Origin: Saccharomonospora sp. CUA-673
GTDB lineage: Bacteria; Actinomycetota; Actinomycetes; Mycobacteriales; Pseudonocardiaceae
Length of the DNA stretch: 64,000 bases
Assembly: GCF_001942305.1 (NCBI RefSeq)
Contig: NZ_MKKE01000033.1
Location: forward strand, 186,001 to 250,000
Direction: 5' to 3'
The position numbers and the translations under genes are program-made. The notes beneath the pieces were generated by a model that did not search any database, was not told the origin of the DNA, and saw only the letters and a program-made list of their open reading frames with translations. The stretch's first letter is position 1; each line of letters starts with the position of its first letter. Below are positions 26,477-34,642 of this stretch, piece after piece.

Positions 26477-27739
26477 TCAGAAGGGCGGCGGTTCGTCGTC
26501 GTCGGGTTGGGAGGCGTTGTCGGGTTCGGGCGGTCGGGGTTCGAGGACGGTTTCGCGTTTGTCGGTGTAGGTGATGCCGAGTGGTGTGGTGATCGACGAG
26601 GTGCCGTGGGCGGGGTCGTAGTGGTTGATCCAGTCGGGGGCGTTTTTGAGTCGGTGGTGCTTGCGGCAGCGTAGGCCTGCGTTGTCGACGGCGGTTGAGC
26701 CGTGGTCTTTGGTCCACTGTTTCTGGTGGTCGAAGTCGCAGTGCCGGGCGGGCCTGCGGCACCAGGGGACGATGCACATCCGGTCCCGCACCTCGACGAG
26801 TGTGCGGATCGTCGAAGTCGGACGATAGGACGACCGGCCCAGGTCAACCGGGCTGCCGGTGGCCGGATCGCAGAGCACCTTGCGCCAGATCGACTTGGGG
26901 TTCGTCATGATCTCGCGGGCGTAGGTGGCCGGGATTGGTCCGATCCCGTCGATCGAAGCACCCGTCTCCGACATCGAGAGTGCCGTGTCGATCGGCATGT
27001 GCAGGTAGACCGTCGCCGCCGACCGCGGCACCTGAACGCCAGGATCGTTGCCCAGAAGCAGGTCGGCGAACACGTCCGCTCGTAGCTGGTCGAGGTTGCG
27101 CGAGGAGTCGTTCAGCCGGAGCTTGCGAGCCATCGCATCCACCCGGGCATAGGCGGCCGAGGCAACATCGGACGGCAGATCGGCCGAGATCCGCGACTGG
27201 GCATAGACGCCGTGATCCAAGGTCACCTTCCGACCTTCGTGGGCCATGCGAGCGGCGGCAGTCTCGGCACCGGGATCGACCTGCTTGACGATCTGCGAAG
27301 CGTGCCACGCCATATTCCGCGGCTGCCACGCAGTAAGAGACAGACGGGACAACTTCTCCTCAAGTAGCCGGTCAACCTCAAGAGCATCGGCATTGGAAAT
27401 CGGGGCAACAACGTTCAACACGCGTTCAGCGCCATATCGATCCACCTGCCCGCCGTGCATGGCAGCCAGCAGCCGTGGCATCCGATGAGTCAACGCCAGT
27501 GCGGTATGAATCCGATCCAACACACCCTGCGGCGACAACCGAAGCTCGGGCGCCAACGCCTCAGCCAACGACCGCCGCTCCCACGAATCCGACGACGATC
27601 CAGAGTCGAACGAGGCCAGAAACGACACCTCAGCAGCATCAGCCCGAGCCCGCAAAGCAAGCACCGAACGGGCCTCATCAACGATCCCCTCAACATCTCT
27701 CACAACACCAACACTACCGAACAACTGAGCGAGACGCAT
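26477..27739 (-). CDS. DUF222 / HNH endonuclease domain protein (13E12-repeat type)
   Basis: 420 aa from ATG 27739 (a GTG lies one codon earlier). The N-terminal ~270 residues are the helical DUF222 region. The C-terminal HNH nuclease has CIVPWCRRPARHCDFDHQKQW and NAGLRCRKHHRLK, giving the H-N-H metal site and two CxxC-type zinc pairs. The tail is acidic and Pro-rich. Proteins of this type occur in many diverged copies in actinobacteria and behave like mobile or selfish nuclease genes. Third-position GC is clearly lower and codon use more mixed than in its neighbours, and the upstream DNA is A-rich, suggesting transfer. Its role is unproven. Confidence 0.85.
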   Translation of the reverse strand: MRLAQLFGSVGVVRDVEGIVDEARSVLALRARADAAEVSFLASFDSGSSSDSWERRSLAEALAPELRLSPQGVLDRIHTALALTHRMPRLLAAMHGGQVDRYGAERVLNVVAPISNADALEVDRLLEEKLSRLSLTAWQPRNMAWHASQIVKQVDPGAETAAARMAHEGRKVTLDHGVYAQSRISADLPSDVASAAYARVDAMARKLRLNDSSRNLDQLRADVFADLLLGNDPGVQVPRSAATVYLHMPIDTALSMSETGASIDGIGPIPATYAREIMTNPKSIWRKVLCDPATGSPVDLGRSSYRPTSTIRTLVEVRDRMCIVPWCRRPARHCDFDHQKQWTKDHGSTAVDNAGLRCRKHHRLKNAPDWINHYDPAHGTSSITTPLGITYTDKRETVLEPRPPEPDNASQPDDDEPPPF

Positions 27740-27862
27740 CACCCGCTAGGCGACACAGCACTGACTCAAAGTGACCACCAAACCCCCACAAACAACGCCC
27801 ACCGCCGAAGCGAAGCAAGGCCAAATACGCCACCACCCCACTCCCACCCACAAAACCGCACC

Positions 27863-28010
27863 CCGAAGTGTCATCCCGTCGACCTAAACAGCAACCATCA
27901 CGCTGCAGTCAGGCGCAACCGAAACCCAAACAGGAACCAAGAACCAAAACCTTGCGCCCTGACTGCAGTGTGATAAACGCAAAGCCGAGGTCGACGGGAT
28001 GACACTTCGG
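27863..28010. repeat. 148-bp inverted-repeat element
   Basis: The 440 bp between the HNH and SDR genes hold no gene. The outer arms (27863-27885 and 27988-28010) are perfect 23-bp inverted copies beginning CCGAAGTGTCATCCC. Inner arms (27897-27918 and 27952-27974) match except one base and one gap and contain CTGCAGTCAG. A 33-bp A/C-rich loop separates them. The spacers between outer and inner arms differ. This could be a miniature inverted-repeat element or a long hairpin RNA. It adjoins the base-shifted HNH gene. Confidence 0.8.
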
Positions 28011-28104
28011 ACCAGCGGCAACGCCGCCCCACCATCCCGGAGACCTGCCCGCCGGCGAGGCGCGCCTCCTCTGTCCCCGAAACACGAAAACGACGCCACC
28101 AACT

Positions 28105-28177
28105 GCCAACACAGCGCCGCAAAACGCTGACACGGCGACGCGAACTGCTAACACGGCGACGCGAGGTGCTGACACGG
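28105..28177. repeat. 21-bp tandem repeat, locus B
   Basis: About 3.5 copies of the same 21-bp unit as at 25111-25167 (units at 28105, 28126, 28147 and a partial at 28168). A more diverged copy lies just before. It abuts the stop codon of the SDR gene. Both loci lie at 3' ends of minus-strand genes or just beyond them. Confidence 0.75.
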
Positions 28178-28181
28178 ACAC

Positions 28182-29026
28182 CTAACGCCGCCGACGGAAC
28201 GCCGCCATCCTCCGGATGTAGCCGACCAACCCCACCGCCGGCACGGGCCGGGGCCAGGCGTCGGGCCGGAGATAGGCATCGGAGCCTCCGTCGACGAGCA
28301 CGACGCTGCCGACGAGGAAGTCGGCGGCGTCGGAGAGCATGAATGTCATCCACGTCGCGAGCAGGGCGGGGTCGCCGTAGTTGCCGGCGGGCACGGGAAA
28401 GCCGGCGACAGCACGCGCCGAGGGGCTGTCGAGTTGGCGTTCCAGCAGTGGTGTGCGCACGGCGCCGGGCGCGAGGACGTTCAACCGGATGCCGGCTCCC
28501 GCCCACGCCGGGGTGACGGCGGTGCGCCGAACCCACCGACTGACGGCGAGTTTCGATGCCGCGTAGATCATCGGCGCGGCGCCGGTTCGGAACATGCGGA
28601 CCGCGCGGACGGCCCGGTCGGGGTCGCCGGCCAGGAGCGCGCGGACCGAGCGGCGCGGTACGAGCGGTGTCACGGTCGTGGAGTTGCTGCCCACGACGAC
28701 GACCTTCGCCGCGCCCGTCTCCGCCAACGCCGCTCGCCACGCGGCGAGCAGGTCCACGACGCCGAGGTAGTTGACGCGTGCGATGTCGTGCTCGCGCCGG
28801 GGCATCGGCCCCAGTCCGGCGGCCAACACGGCACCGTCGAGGCGTCCACCGCTGCGGCGGAGCACCTCCTGCGATGCGAATCGCCGGCCCTCGACCGTCG
28901 ACAGGTCGGCCACGACGTCGGCGTCGCGGAGGTCGACGCCCACGACGGTGTGCCCTGCCGCGCGGAGCGCGTCGGCCGTCGCGAGCCCCATCCCGGACGC
29001 GACCCGGTCACGGAGTAAACACCCAT
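28182..29026 (-). CDS. Short-chain dehydrogenase/reductase, one frameshift near the start
   Basis: About 281 aa. ATG 29026 gives MGVYSVTGS, then the frame is lost near 29000. One added base yields VTGSASGMGLATADALRAAGH, the TGxxxGxG NAD(P) motif. It continues VVGVDLRDADVVADLS (Asp after strand 2 suggests NAD(H)), LDGAVLAAGLGP (NAG-like), VVVGSNSTTVTP (catalytic Ser), and MIYAASKLAVSRWVRR (YxxxK). It ends FLVGSVVLVDGGSDAYLRPD, as in classical 3alpha-hydroxysteroid dehydrogenase-like SDRs. There is no Shine-Dalgarno, and a TAACGT hexamer lies 8 bp upstream of the ATG, so a leaderless mRNA is possible. Confidence 0.85.
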
Positions 29027-29079
29027 AACTTATGACGTTAGCAGCGCAAACACCGCAAGCCACCGCCATTCGGTCGGCG

Positions 29080-30301
29080 TCAGACCCGCTCGGGCACCCG
29101 CTCCCCCGCCCCATCGGCCGCCCCGTCATCGGCACCATCCGTGACCGGCGCATCGGTGCCGTCCCGGTCGACGGCGCCGGCGGCGAGCGCGATGCCCAGT
29201 CCGACCACCGCCAGGACCGCGCCGATCAGCGCGGGCGAGGCGTAGCCCAGGCCTGCACCGATACCGATACCGCCGAGCCACGCTCCCCCCGGCGTTGGCG
29301 AGGTTGAACGCCGAGTGGTTCGACGCCGCTGCCAACGTCGGGGCGTTGCCGGCCTTACGCATGATCAGTACCTGCAGCGGTGCGGTGACACCGAAGCCGA
29401 CGGCGCCGAGCACGACGGCCATGATCACGGCCGACCACGGCGAGTTGATCGCGAACCAGAACACCGCCAGCACCACGGCCAGCGCGGCGAGCGCGCCGTA
29501 GATCGTCGGGCGCAGTGCGCGGTCGGCGAGCGGTCCGACGATCAGCGAACCGGCCGTCATGCCGACACCGAACAACGCCAGAACCACGGGCACCGCGCTC
29601 TCGCCCATGCCGGCCAGTTCGGTCAGCATCGGCGAGATGTAGCTGTACACGGCGAACACGCCCGCGAACCCGAACACCGCCGTCGTCAGGCCCAGCACGA
29701 CCTGCTGCCGGCCCATCGCGCGCACCTCTCCGCGCAGACCGCCGCCCGCGGGCTTCGGCAACGCCGGGACGAACGCGGCGACGCCCGCCACCGCCAGCAG
29801 GCCCAGCACCGCGACGACGAGGAACGCCGCCTGCCAGCCGAGGATCTGCCCGAGGAACGTGCCCGCGGGCACGCCGACGATGTTGGCGACCGTCAGCCCC
29901 ATCAGCACGCGCGCCACCGCGGTCGCCTGCCGGGACGGATCCGCCAGCTGCGCGGCGACCAGGCTCGCCGCGCCGAGGTAGGCGCCGTGCGGCAGGCCGG
30001 CGATCACCCGCGCCGCGAACACGCCGGCATACCCGGGGGCGAACACGGTCGCGATGTTGCCGACGACGAACAGTGCGAGGAACAGCAGCAACGCCTGTTT
30101 GCGGCCCACGCGGGTGGCGAGCGCCGCCAGCAGCGGCGCGCCGACCACGACCCCGAGCGCGTAGGCGGAGATGAGATTGCCCGCGGTCGCCACGGACACG
30201 TCGAGTCCGCCCGCGACCTGCGGAAGCAGGCCCATGATCACGAACTCGGTCGTGCCGATGGCGAATGCTCCGAGCGCCAGAGCGCACAACGCCAAAGCCA
30301 T
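29080..30301 (-). CDS. MFS drug/sugar exporter (DHA1, AraJ/Cmx-like), one frameshift
   Basis: About 406 aa. It starts MALALCALALGAFAIGTTEFVIMGLLPQVAG, the opening of the AraJ/YdhP/chloramphenicol-exporter branch of DHA1 transporters, with twelve predicted helices. Motif A is LATRVGRKQALL. Near the end the C6 run at 29285-29290 appears one base too long; removing one base gives NAGGAWLGGIGIGAGLGYASPALIGAVLAVVG and a normal C-terminal helix, then an acidic tail ending PERV. It is divergent from a LacI-type regulator with a perfect palindrome between them, so it is probably repressed by that protein. The substrate is unknown. Confidence 0.88.
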
Positions 30302-30389
30302 GAGGGCAGCACCTTTCTCCGGCGAATCGAGGGGGTGGGAGGTCCAGCGGGAGGACGGGGCCACGTCCGGACTCGCAACACCGGGAGCT

Positions 30390-30405
30390 CTTGGCACGTG
30401 CCAAG
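30390..30405. promoter_or_regulatory. Candidate LacI-type operator
   Basis: A 16-bp perfect palindrome CTTGGCACGTGCCAAG with a central CG, as in LacI-family sites. It lies in the 259-bp divergent region, 89 bp upstream of the MFS start and 155 bp upstream of the regulator start. It is the best operator candidate for the adjacent LacI-family protein. Confidence 0.55.
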
Positions 30406-30560
30406 TCCAGGGTCGCAGGCCCCGTCGGGATCGTTCAAGTCGCCGCCGGCGTGATCTGTCTCGCCGGACCACGGATCGGCCTCGGCGGACCACGCCCCCG
30501 CGGCGCGGCCCGCCGCGCCGGTAGCATCCGCCACACACCCGCCCGGAGCAGGAGAAACGG

Positions 30561-31586
30561 ATGCCGCGGTCCGACGACGGCTCATTCGACGCCGCGAAGC
30601 GACCCACGATGTCGGACGTCGCCGCGCGGGCGGGCGTGTCCCGACAGACCGTGTCGCTGGTGCTGGGCGACAAGCCGGGCCCGGGCGCCGGCACCCGCGA
30701 GCACGTGTTGCGCGCGGCCGAGGACCTCGGGTTCCAGGCCGACACGGCGGCCCAGCTGCTGCGGCGCGCGCGAAGCCGCCAGCTCGGGGTGCTGTTCACG
30801 ATGGAGCACTCGCTGGACCCGCTCGTGATCGAGGGGCTCTACGCCGCCGCGGCCGGGCTCGACTACAGCATCGTGCTGGGTGCCATCCTGCCGACGCGCG
30901 GGGTGCGGCAGGCGGTCGACGAGCTGCTCGGACTGCGCTGCGAGGCCGTGATCCTCATCGGGTTGTCGGTCGAGGCGCCCGCGCATCTGACGAAGGTCGC
31001 CGAACAGGTGCCGGTCGTGGAGATCGGGCAGCACACGGGCGCGCCGGGCATCGACAGCGTGCGCGTCGACGACGTCGACGGCGCCCGGCTCGCCGTGGAT
31101 CATCTCGCCGAGCTGGGCCACCGCCGGATCGTGCACGTCGACGCGGCCGCCCTGCCCGGATCGGCCGACCGGCGCCGCGGCTACCGCGAACGCATGCGCG
31201 CGCACCGGCTCGACGAGTACGCCGAGGTGCTGCCCGGCGACTACACCGAGGAATCCGGTGCCCGCGCGGCGCGGGAACTACTCGGCCGCGAGACCCTGCC
31301 GACGGCCGTGTTCGCCGCCAACGACAGCTGCGCCGAGGGTCTGTTGCACACGTTCGGTCGCGCCGGCGTCCGCTGCCCCGACGACGTGTCGATCGTCGGC
31401 TACGACGACACGCGCGCGTCCCGGTTGTCCTATGTGGGCCTGACGACGGTGCGTCAGGACGCGGCGGCACTGGCCGAATGCGCCGTCCAGGCGTGCGCCG
31501 AGCGGCTCGACGACAAGCGCGCCGCCGCGAAGGACGTCGTACTGACGCCGATACTCACGCCGCGGGGCAGCACCGCCCGGATCTGA
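30561..31586 (+). CDS. LacI-family transcriptional regulator
   Basis: 341 aa. The N-terminal HTH is PTMSDVAARAGVSRQTVSLVLGDKPG with hinge helix ADTAAQLLRRARS. The periplasmic-binding-like effector domain has LGVLFTMEHSLDPLVIEGLYAAA and the C-terminal ligand-site pattern PTAVFAANDSCAEGLL...DDVSIVGYDDTRASRLSYVGLTTVRQD. The start has GGAGAA upstream. It probably represses itself and the divergent MFS exporter through the palindrome between them. The effector, likely a sugar or related small molecule, cannot be told. Confidence 0.9.
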   Translation: MPRSDDGSFDAAKRPTMSDVAARAGVSRQTVSLVLGDKPGPGAGTREHVLRAAEDLGFQADTAAQLLRRARSRQLGVLFTMEHSLDPLVIEGLYAAAAGLDYSIVLGAILPTRGVRQAVDELLGLRCEAVILIGLSVEAPAHLTKVAEQVPVVEIGQHTGAPGIDSVRVDDVDGARLAVDHLAELGHRRIVHVDAAALPGSADRRRGYRERMRAHRLDEYAEVLPGDYTEESGARAARELLGRETLPTAVFAANDSCAEGLLHTFGRAGVRCPDDVSIVGYDDTRASRLSYVGLTTVRQDAAALAECAVQACAERLDDKRAAAKDVVLTPILTPRGSTARI

Positions 31587-31619
31587 GCGGCGCCGCCCCG
31601 CAGCGCAATTCCGTTCGGT

Positions 31620-31916
31620 TCAGTGTTCGTCGTAGTGGTCGCCGTGGGCGGCGTGGCGATGTCCGTCGTGGATGTAGTCGACGTGGTCGCCGTGCGGGAC
31701 GGCGACGTGGCCGCAGCCCTCGCCGTGCTCGTGGTCGTGCCCGCCGTGGGCCTCGTGCCCGGCCGGTTCGCACTCGTCGACGTGGCCGTCGTGCAGCCGG
31801 TGCAGGTGCCCGTCGTGGGCGTAGTCGACGTGGTCGCCGTGCGGGACGGCCACGTGGCCGCAGCCCTCGCCGTGCTGATGGTCGTGGCCCGCGTGCTGGG
31901 TGTGTGCCGTGGTCAT
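31620..31916 (-). CDS. His-rich metal-binding protein with internal duplication
   Basis: 98 aa from ATG 31916, about one quarter His. The block HGEGCGHVAVPHGDHVDY(A/I)HDGH occurs twice (near residues 13-35 and 58-80). It is separated by a linker with LHDGHVDECEPAGHEAHGGHDH and followed by HRHAAHGDHYDEH. There is no signal peptide. Related short proteins are often labelled 'zinc transporter permease', but no membrane segment exists here. It is probably a cytoplasmic zinc/nickel store or chaperone. A palindrome upstream may be the site of a metal-sensing repressor. Confidence 0.8.
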   Translation of the reverse strand: MTTAHTQHAGHDHQHGEGCGHVAVPHGDHVDYAHDGHLHRLHDGHVDECEPAGHEAHGGHDHEHGEGCGHVAVPHGDHVDYIHDGHRHAAHGDHYDEH

Positions 31917-31963
31917 AGTTCTCACCCGTCGTCGTTGTTCACGTCCGGGGCCACACATTAGCT

Positions 31964-31975
31964 TTCATGCATGAA
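31964..31975 (-). promoter_or_regulatory. Palindrome upstream of the His-rich gene (possible metalloregulator site)
   Basis: A 12-bp perfect palindrome TTCATGCATGAA lies 47 bp upstream of the ATG and just upstream of a TAATGT hexamer (-10-like, minus strand). A repressor bound here would cover the promoter. A Zur/Fur-type role is inferred from the gene product; the sequence is not a clear match to the known Zur consensus. Confidence 0.4.
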
Positions 31976-32023
31976 TCCGCCAGCCGGCACGGCCCATCAC
32001 ACCCGGCCAGGTGACCCGGCGAG

Positions 32024-32767
32024 CTACGCCGCGTACCCACCGTCGATCCGCACCACGGAGCCGGTCACGTAGGACGCCTGCGGACTGGCCAGGAACGCGA
32101 CACCCGCGGCGATCTCGTCCGGCCGGCCGTACCGACCCATCGCGGCCGTCGGCAGGAACACCGACGCCGCGGGACCGTCCGCGGGATTGCCGTCGGTGTC
32201 GACGAAACCGGGCTGGATGATGTTGACGGTGATCCCCCGCTGCGCCAGGTCGCGTGCGGCGCCCCGGCTGAAGCCCTCGACGGCCGCTTTCGTGCCCGTG
32301 TAGTACGCCATCCCCTGGAATCCCGCCCGGGTGGCCACGCCCGAGCTGATGGTGATGATCCGCCCACCCTCGGGCAGCACCGGCACGGCCGCCCGGATCG
32401 CGGCGACGACGCTGGTGTAGTTGATGGCGAGCTGGCGATCGACGTCGTCCTGGTCGACCGGTCCGTCGACGAGACCACCGCCGCTCGTGGCCGCGTTGTT
32501 GACCAGGATGTCCAACTTCCCGAACCGTTCGACCACGGCGGTGATCAACCCGGCCGCCTGCGCCGCATCCGCCTGGTCGGCCTGGATGGCCGCGGCGCGC
32601 ACCCCCTTCGCCTCCAGGTCGGCGACCACGGTCTTGGCCTGCTCGGCCGAGGACGAGTAGCTGATCACGACGTCGGCTCCCTCGTCGGCCAGCGCCAGGG
32701 CCGACGCCGCCCCGATCCCCCGAGACCCGCCGGTCACGATCGCCACCTTGCCGTCCAGCTTGCCCAT
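32024..32767 (-). CDS. Short-chain dehydrogenase/reductase (FabG-like)
   Basis: 247 aa. NAD(P) motif VTGGSRGIGAASALALADEG, then DVVISYSSSAEQAK (no Asp after strand 2, favouring NADP). NNAATSGG (NNAG-like), ITISSGVATRAG (catalytic Ser), MAYYTGTKAAVEGFSRG (YxxxK), and C-terminal YVTGSVVRIDGGYAA are all present. It reduces or oxidises a carbonyl/alcohol; the substrate is unknown. It is divergent from a TetR regulator with two matching inverted repeats in the 101-bp gap, so it is very probably controlled by that protein. Confidence 0.92.
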   Translation of the reverse strand: MGKLDGKVAIVTGGSRGIGAASALALADEGADVVISYSSSAEQAKTVVADLEAKGVRAAAIQADQADAAQAAGLITAVVERFGKLDILVNNAATSGGGLVDGPVDQDDVDRQLAINYTSVVAAIRAAVPVLPEGGRIITISSGVATRAGFQGMAYYTGTKAAVEGFSRGAARDLAQRGITVNIIQPGFVDTDGNPADGPAASVFLPTAAMGRYGRPDEIAAGVAFLASPQASYVTGSVVRIDGGYAA

Positions 32768-32801
32768 GTTCTGCCTGCTTCCTGTTCGATGTGCGACGGA
32801 C

Positions 32802-32849
32802 TTCTGGACCGCCAGGTCCAGAATAGGCAGTTATGGACCGAGTGGTCAA
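32802..32849. promoter_or_regulatory. Two tandem TetR-type operators
   Basis: Site 1 (32802-32823) is TTCTGGACC, four bases, GGTCCAGAA: a perfect 22-bp inverted repeat. Site 2 (32834-32849) is TGGACC, four bases, GGTCAA: the same half-site and spacing with one mismatch. The centres are 29 bp apart, in the short gap between the divergent SDR and TetR genes. Confidence 0.7.
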
Positions 32850-32868
32850 CATTGCGTATCCTGGCGCC

Positions 32869-33477
32869 ATGGGCCGTCCACGCGCGTTCGACGAGAACAC
32901 GGTGCTCAGCGCCGTCCGCGAGCAGTTCTGGGACGCCGGGTACGCCGCGACATCCCTGGACGACCTCATGCGCGTCAGCGGCCTCGGCAAGGGCAGTCTG
33001 TACGCCGCCTTCGGCGACAAACGCCGGCTCTTCCTGCGCACGCTCCGCGACTACACCGACGACATGCACGCCCAGCTGCGCGCCACCCTCACCGAGACCC
33101 CGCGTGCGCTGGACGCCCTGCGAGCCCTCCTCGACCCGCCGGTCGGCGAGTCCGACGACCCGGACGCCCGCCGCGGCTGCCTGCTGGCCAACAGCACCTG
33201 CGAACGCGGCACCGCCGATCCCGACGTGCTCGCGCACGCCCACCGCACCTACGAGACGACCACCGAGCTGATCGCCGACTGCGTCGCCCGCGCGCGCCGC
33301 GAGGGCGACCTGCCGGCCGACACCGACGCCACGGAACTCGCCCGTGCCCTGCTCGCCGCACAACAGGGCCTCGTGTTCATGAGCCGCACAGGCGTGGACG
33401 CCGCCGCGCTCACCGCCACGGCCCGGTCGCTCGCGGCCCAGCTCCTGCCCGAGCCGGCCGAGCACGCCGGCACCTGA
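32869..33477 (+). CDS. TetR-family regulator
   Basis: 202 aa from ATG 32869, chosen because the protein then begins MGRPRAFDENTVLSAVREQFWDAGYAATSLDDLMRVSGLGKGSLYAAFGDKRRLF, a standard TetR DNA-binding domain. An in-frame ATG 12 codons earlier would put the start inside operator site 2. The C-terminal domain (GCLLANSTCERGTADPDVLAHAH) is like AcrR/TetR_C_6-type regulators of SDR and quinone-response genes. It contains two Cys residues (CLLANSTC) that could sense electrophiles. It probably represses itself and the divergent SDR. Confidence 0.92.
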   Translation: MGRPRAFDENTVLSAVREQFWDAGYAATSLDDLMRVSGLGKGSLYAAFGDKRRLFLRTLRDYTDDMHAQLRATLTETPRALDALRALLDPPVGESDDPDARRGCLLANSTCERGTADPDVLAHAHRTYETTTELIADCVARARREGDLPADTDATELARALLAAQQGLVFMSRTGVDAAALTATARSLAAQLLPEPAEHAGT

Positions 33478-33538
33478 GCCCGCACGTCACCCCGGGGTCC
33501 CGGCCGATCACCTTCCGTAGGTCCGTAATGTCGGAGTT

Positions 33539-34642
33539 ATGACCGTTTCACGCCGTGTCCCCCCACGCCGTGTCCCCTCCCGCCGGGTCGCGCCGAAGAC
33601 CGTCTCCCGTGCCGTCGCCGCGGTGAGCGTGACCGCGCTCGCCGTGCTCACTGCCTGCTCCCCCGTCGGGTCGGGTTCGCACGAGCCGGACGAGGGGTCG
33701 GCCGACCCGATCACCACCGGCCTCGACGCGCCGTGGTCGATCACGTTTCTCGACGACACACCGCTCATCAGCGCCCGCGACACCGGGCAGATCCTCGAAC
33801 TCACCGGTGACTCGACGCGCGTCGTCGGCACCGTCGAGGGCGTCGAGGCCGGCGGCGAGTCCGGGCTGCTCGGCCTCGAGGTCGACGGCGACGAGCTGTA
33901 CGTCTACTCCACGGCCCACGACGGTAACCGCATCCAACGGTTCACAGTGGACGGTCAGCCGGGTTCGCTGTCGCTCGGCGAGCCGGAGACGGTCATCGAC
34001 GGCCTGCCGTCGGCGGTCTACCACTCGGGCGGGCGGATCGCGTTCGGCCCGGACGGCATGCTGTACGCGACGGTGGGTGATGCGGGAATCCCCGAGGACG
34101 CGCAGAACCCGGACAGCCTCGCGGGCAAGATCCTGCGTCTCACGCCCGAGGGCGGCATTCCCGAGGACAACCCTTTCGAGGATTCCCCGGTCTACAGCTA
34201 CGGGCACCGCAATCCGCAGGGTATCGCGTGGTCGGAGGACGGCACGATGTTCGCCTCCGAGTTCGGCGCCGACACGTGGGACGAGCTCAACGTCATCGAA
34301 CCGGGCGCCAACTACGGCTGGCCCGACGTCGAGGGCATCGGCGGGGACGACCGGTTCGTCGATCCGGTGCAGCAGTGGACGCCCGACGAGTCGAGTCCGA
34401 GCGGCATCGAGATCGCCGACGGCACCATCTACATCGCGAACCTGCGCGGCGAGCGGCTCTTCACCGTTCCCGTCGCCGATCCGACGACGTCGGAGGAACT
34501 GCTGTCCGGCGAGTACGGCCGGCTGCGCGACGTGGCGCGCACCCCGGACGGCCAGCTGTGGGTGCTGACCAACAACACCGACGGCCGGGGTTCGCCCGCC
34601 GACGGCGACGACCGGGTGCTCCGCCTGCCGGACGGTGCCTAA
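33539..34642 (+). CDS. PQQ-dependent sugar (glucose/sorbosone) dehydrogenase-like lipoprotein
   Basis: 367 aa. An Arg-rich N-terminus leads into the signal helix AVAAVSVTALAVLTAC with lipobox LTAC. A six-bladed beta-propeller of the GSDH family follows: GLDAPWSITFLDD at the start, ESGLLGLEVDGD, AVYHSGGRIAFGPDGMLYATVGDAG, SYGHRNPQGIAWSEDGTMFASEFGADTWDELN, and GANYGWPDVEG. The active-site base of soluble glucose dehydrogenase is a His; here the matching region reads VYHSGGRIAFG. It likely oxidises an aldose outside the membrane if PQQ is available. No pqq genes are in the window. Confidence 0.88.
   Translation: MTVSRRVPPRRVPSRRVAPKTVSRAVAAVSVTALAVLTACSPVGSGSHEPDEGSADPITTGLDAPWSITFLDDTPLISARDTGQILELTGDSTRVVGTVEGVEAGGESGLLGLEVDGDELYVYSTAHDGNRIQRFTVDGQPGSLSLGEPETVIDGLPSAVYHSGGRIAFGPDGMLYATVGDAGIPEDAQNPDSLAGKILRLTPEGGIPEDNPFEDSPVYSYGHRNPQGIAWSEDGTMFASEFGADTWDELNVIEPGANYGWPDVEGIGGDDRFVDPVQQWTPDESSPSGIEIADGTIYIANLRGERLFTVPVADPTTSEELLSGEYGRLRDVARTPDGQLWVLTNNTDGRGSPADGDDRVLRLPDGA

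Noticed and set aside
25111..28177. CRISPR array
   Set aside because: The 21-bp units are directly tandem with no unique spacers and there are no cas genes.
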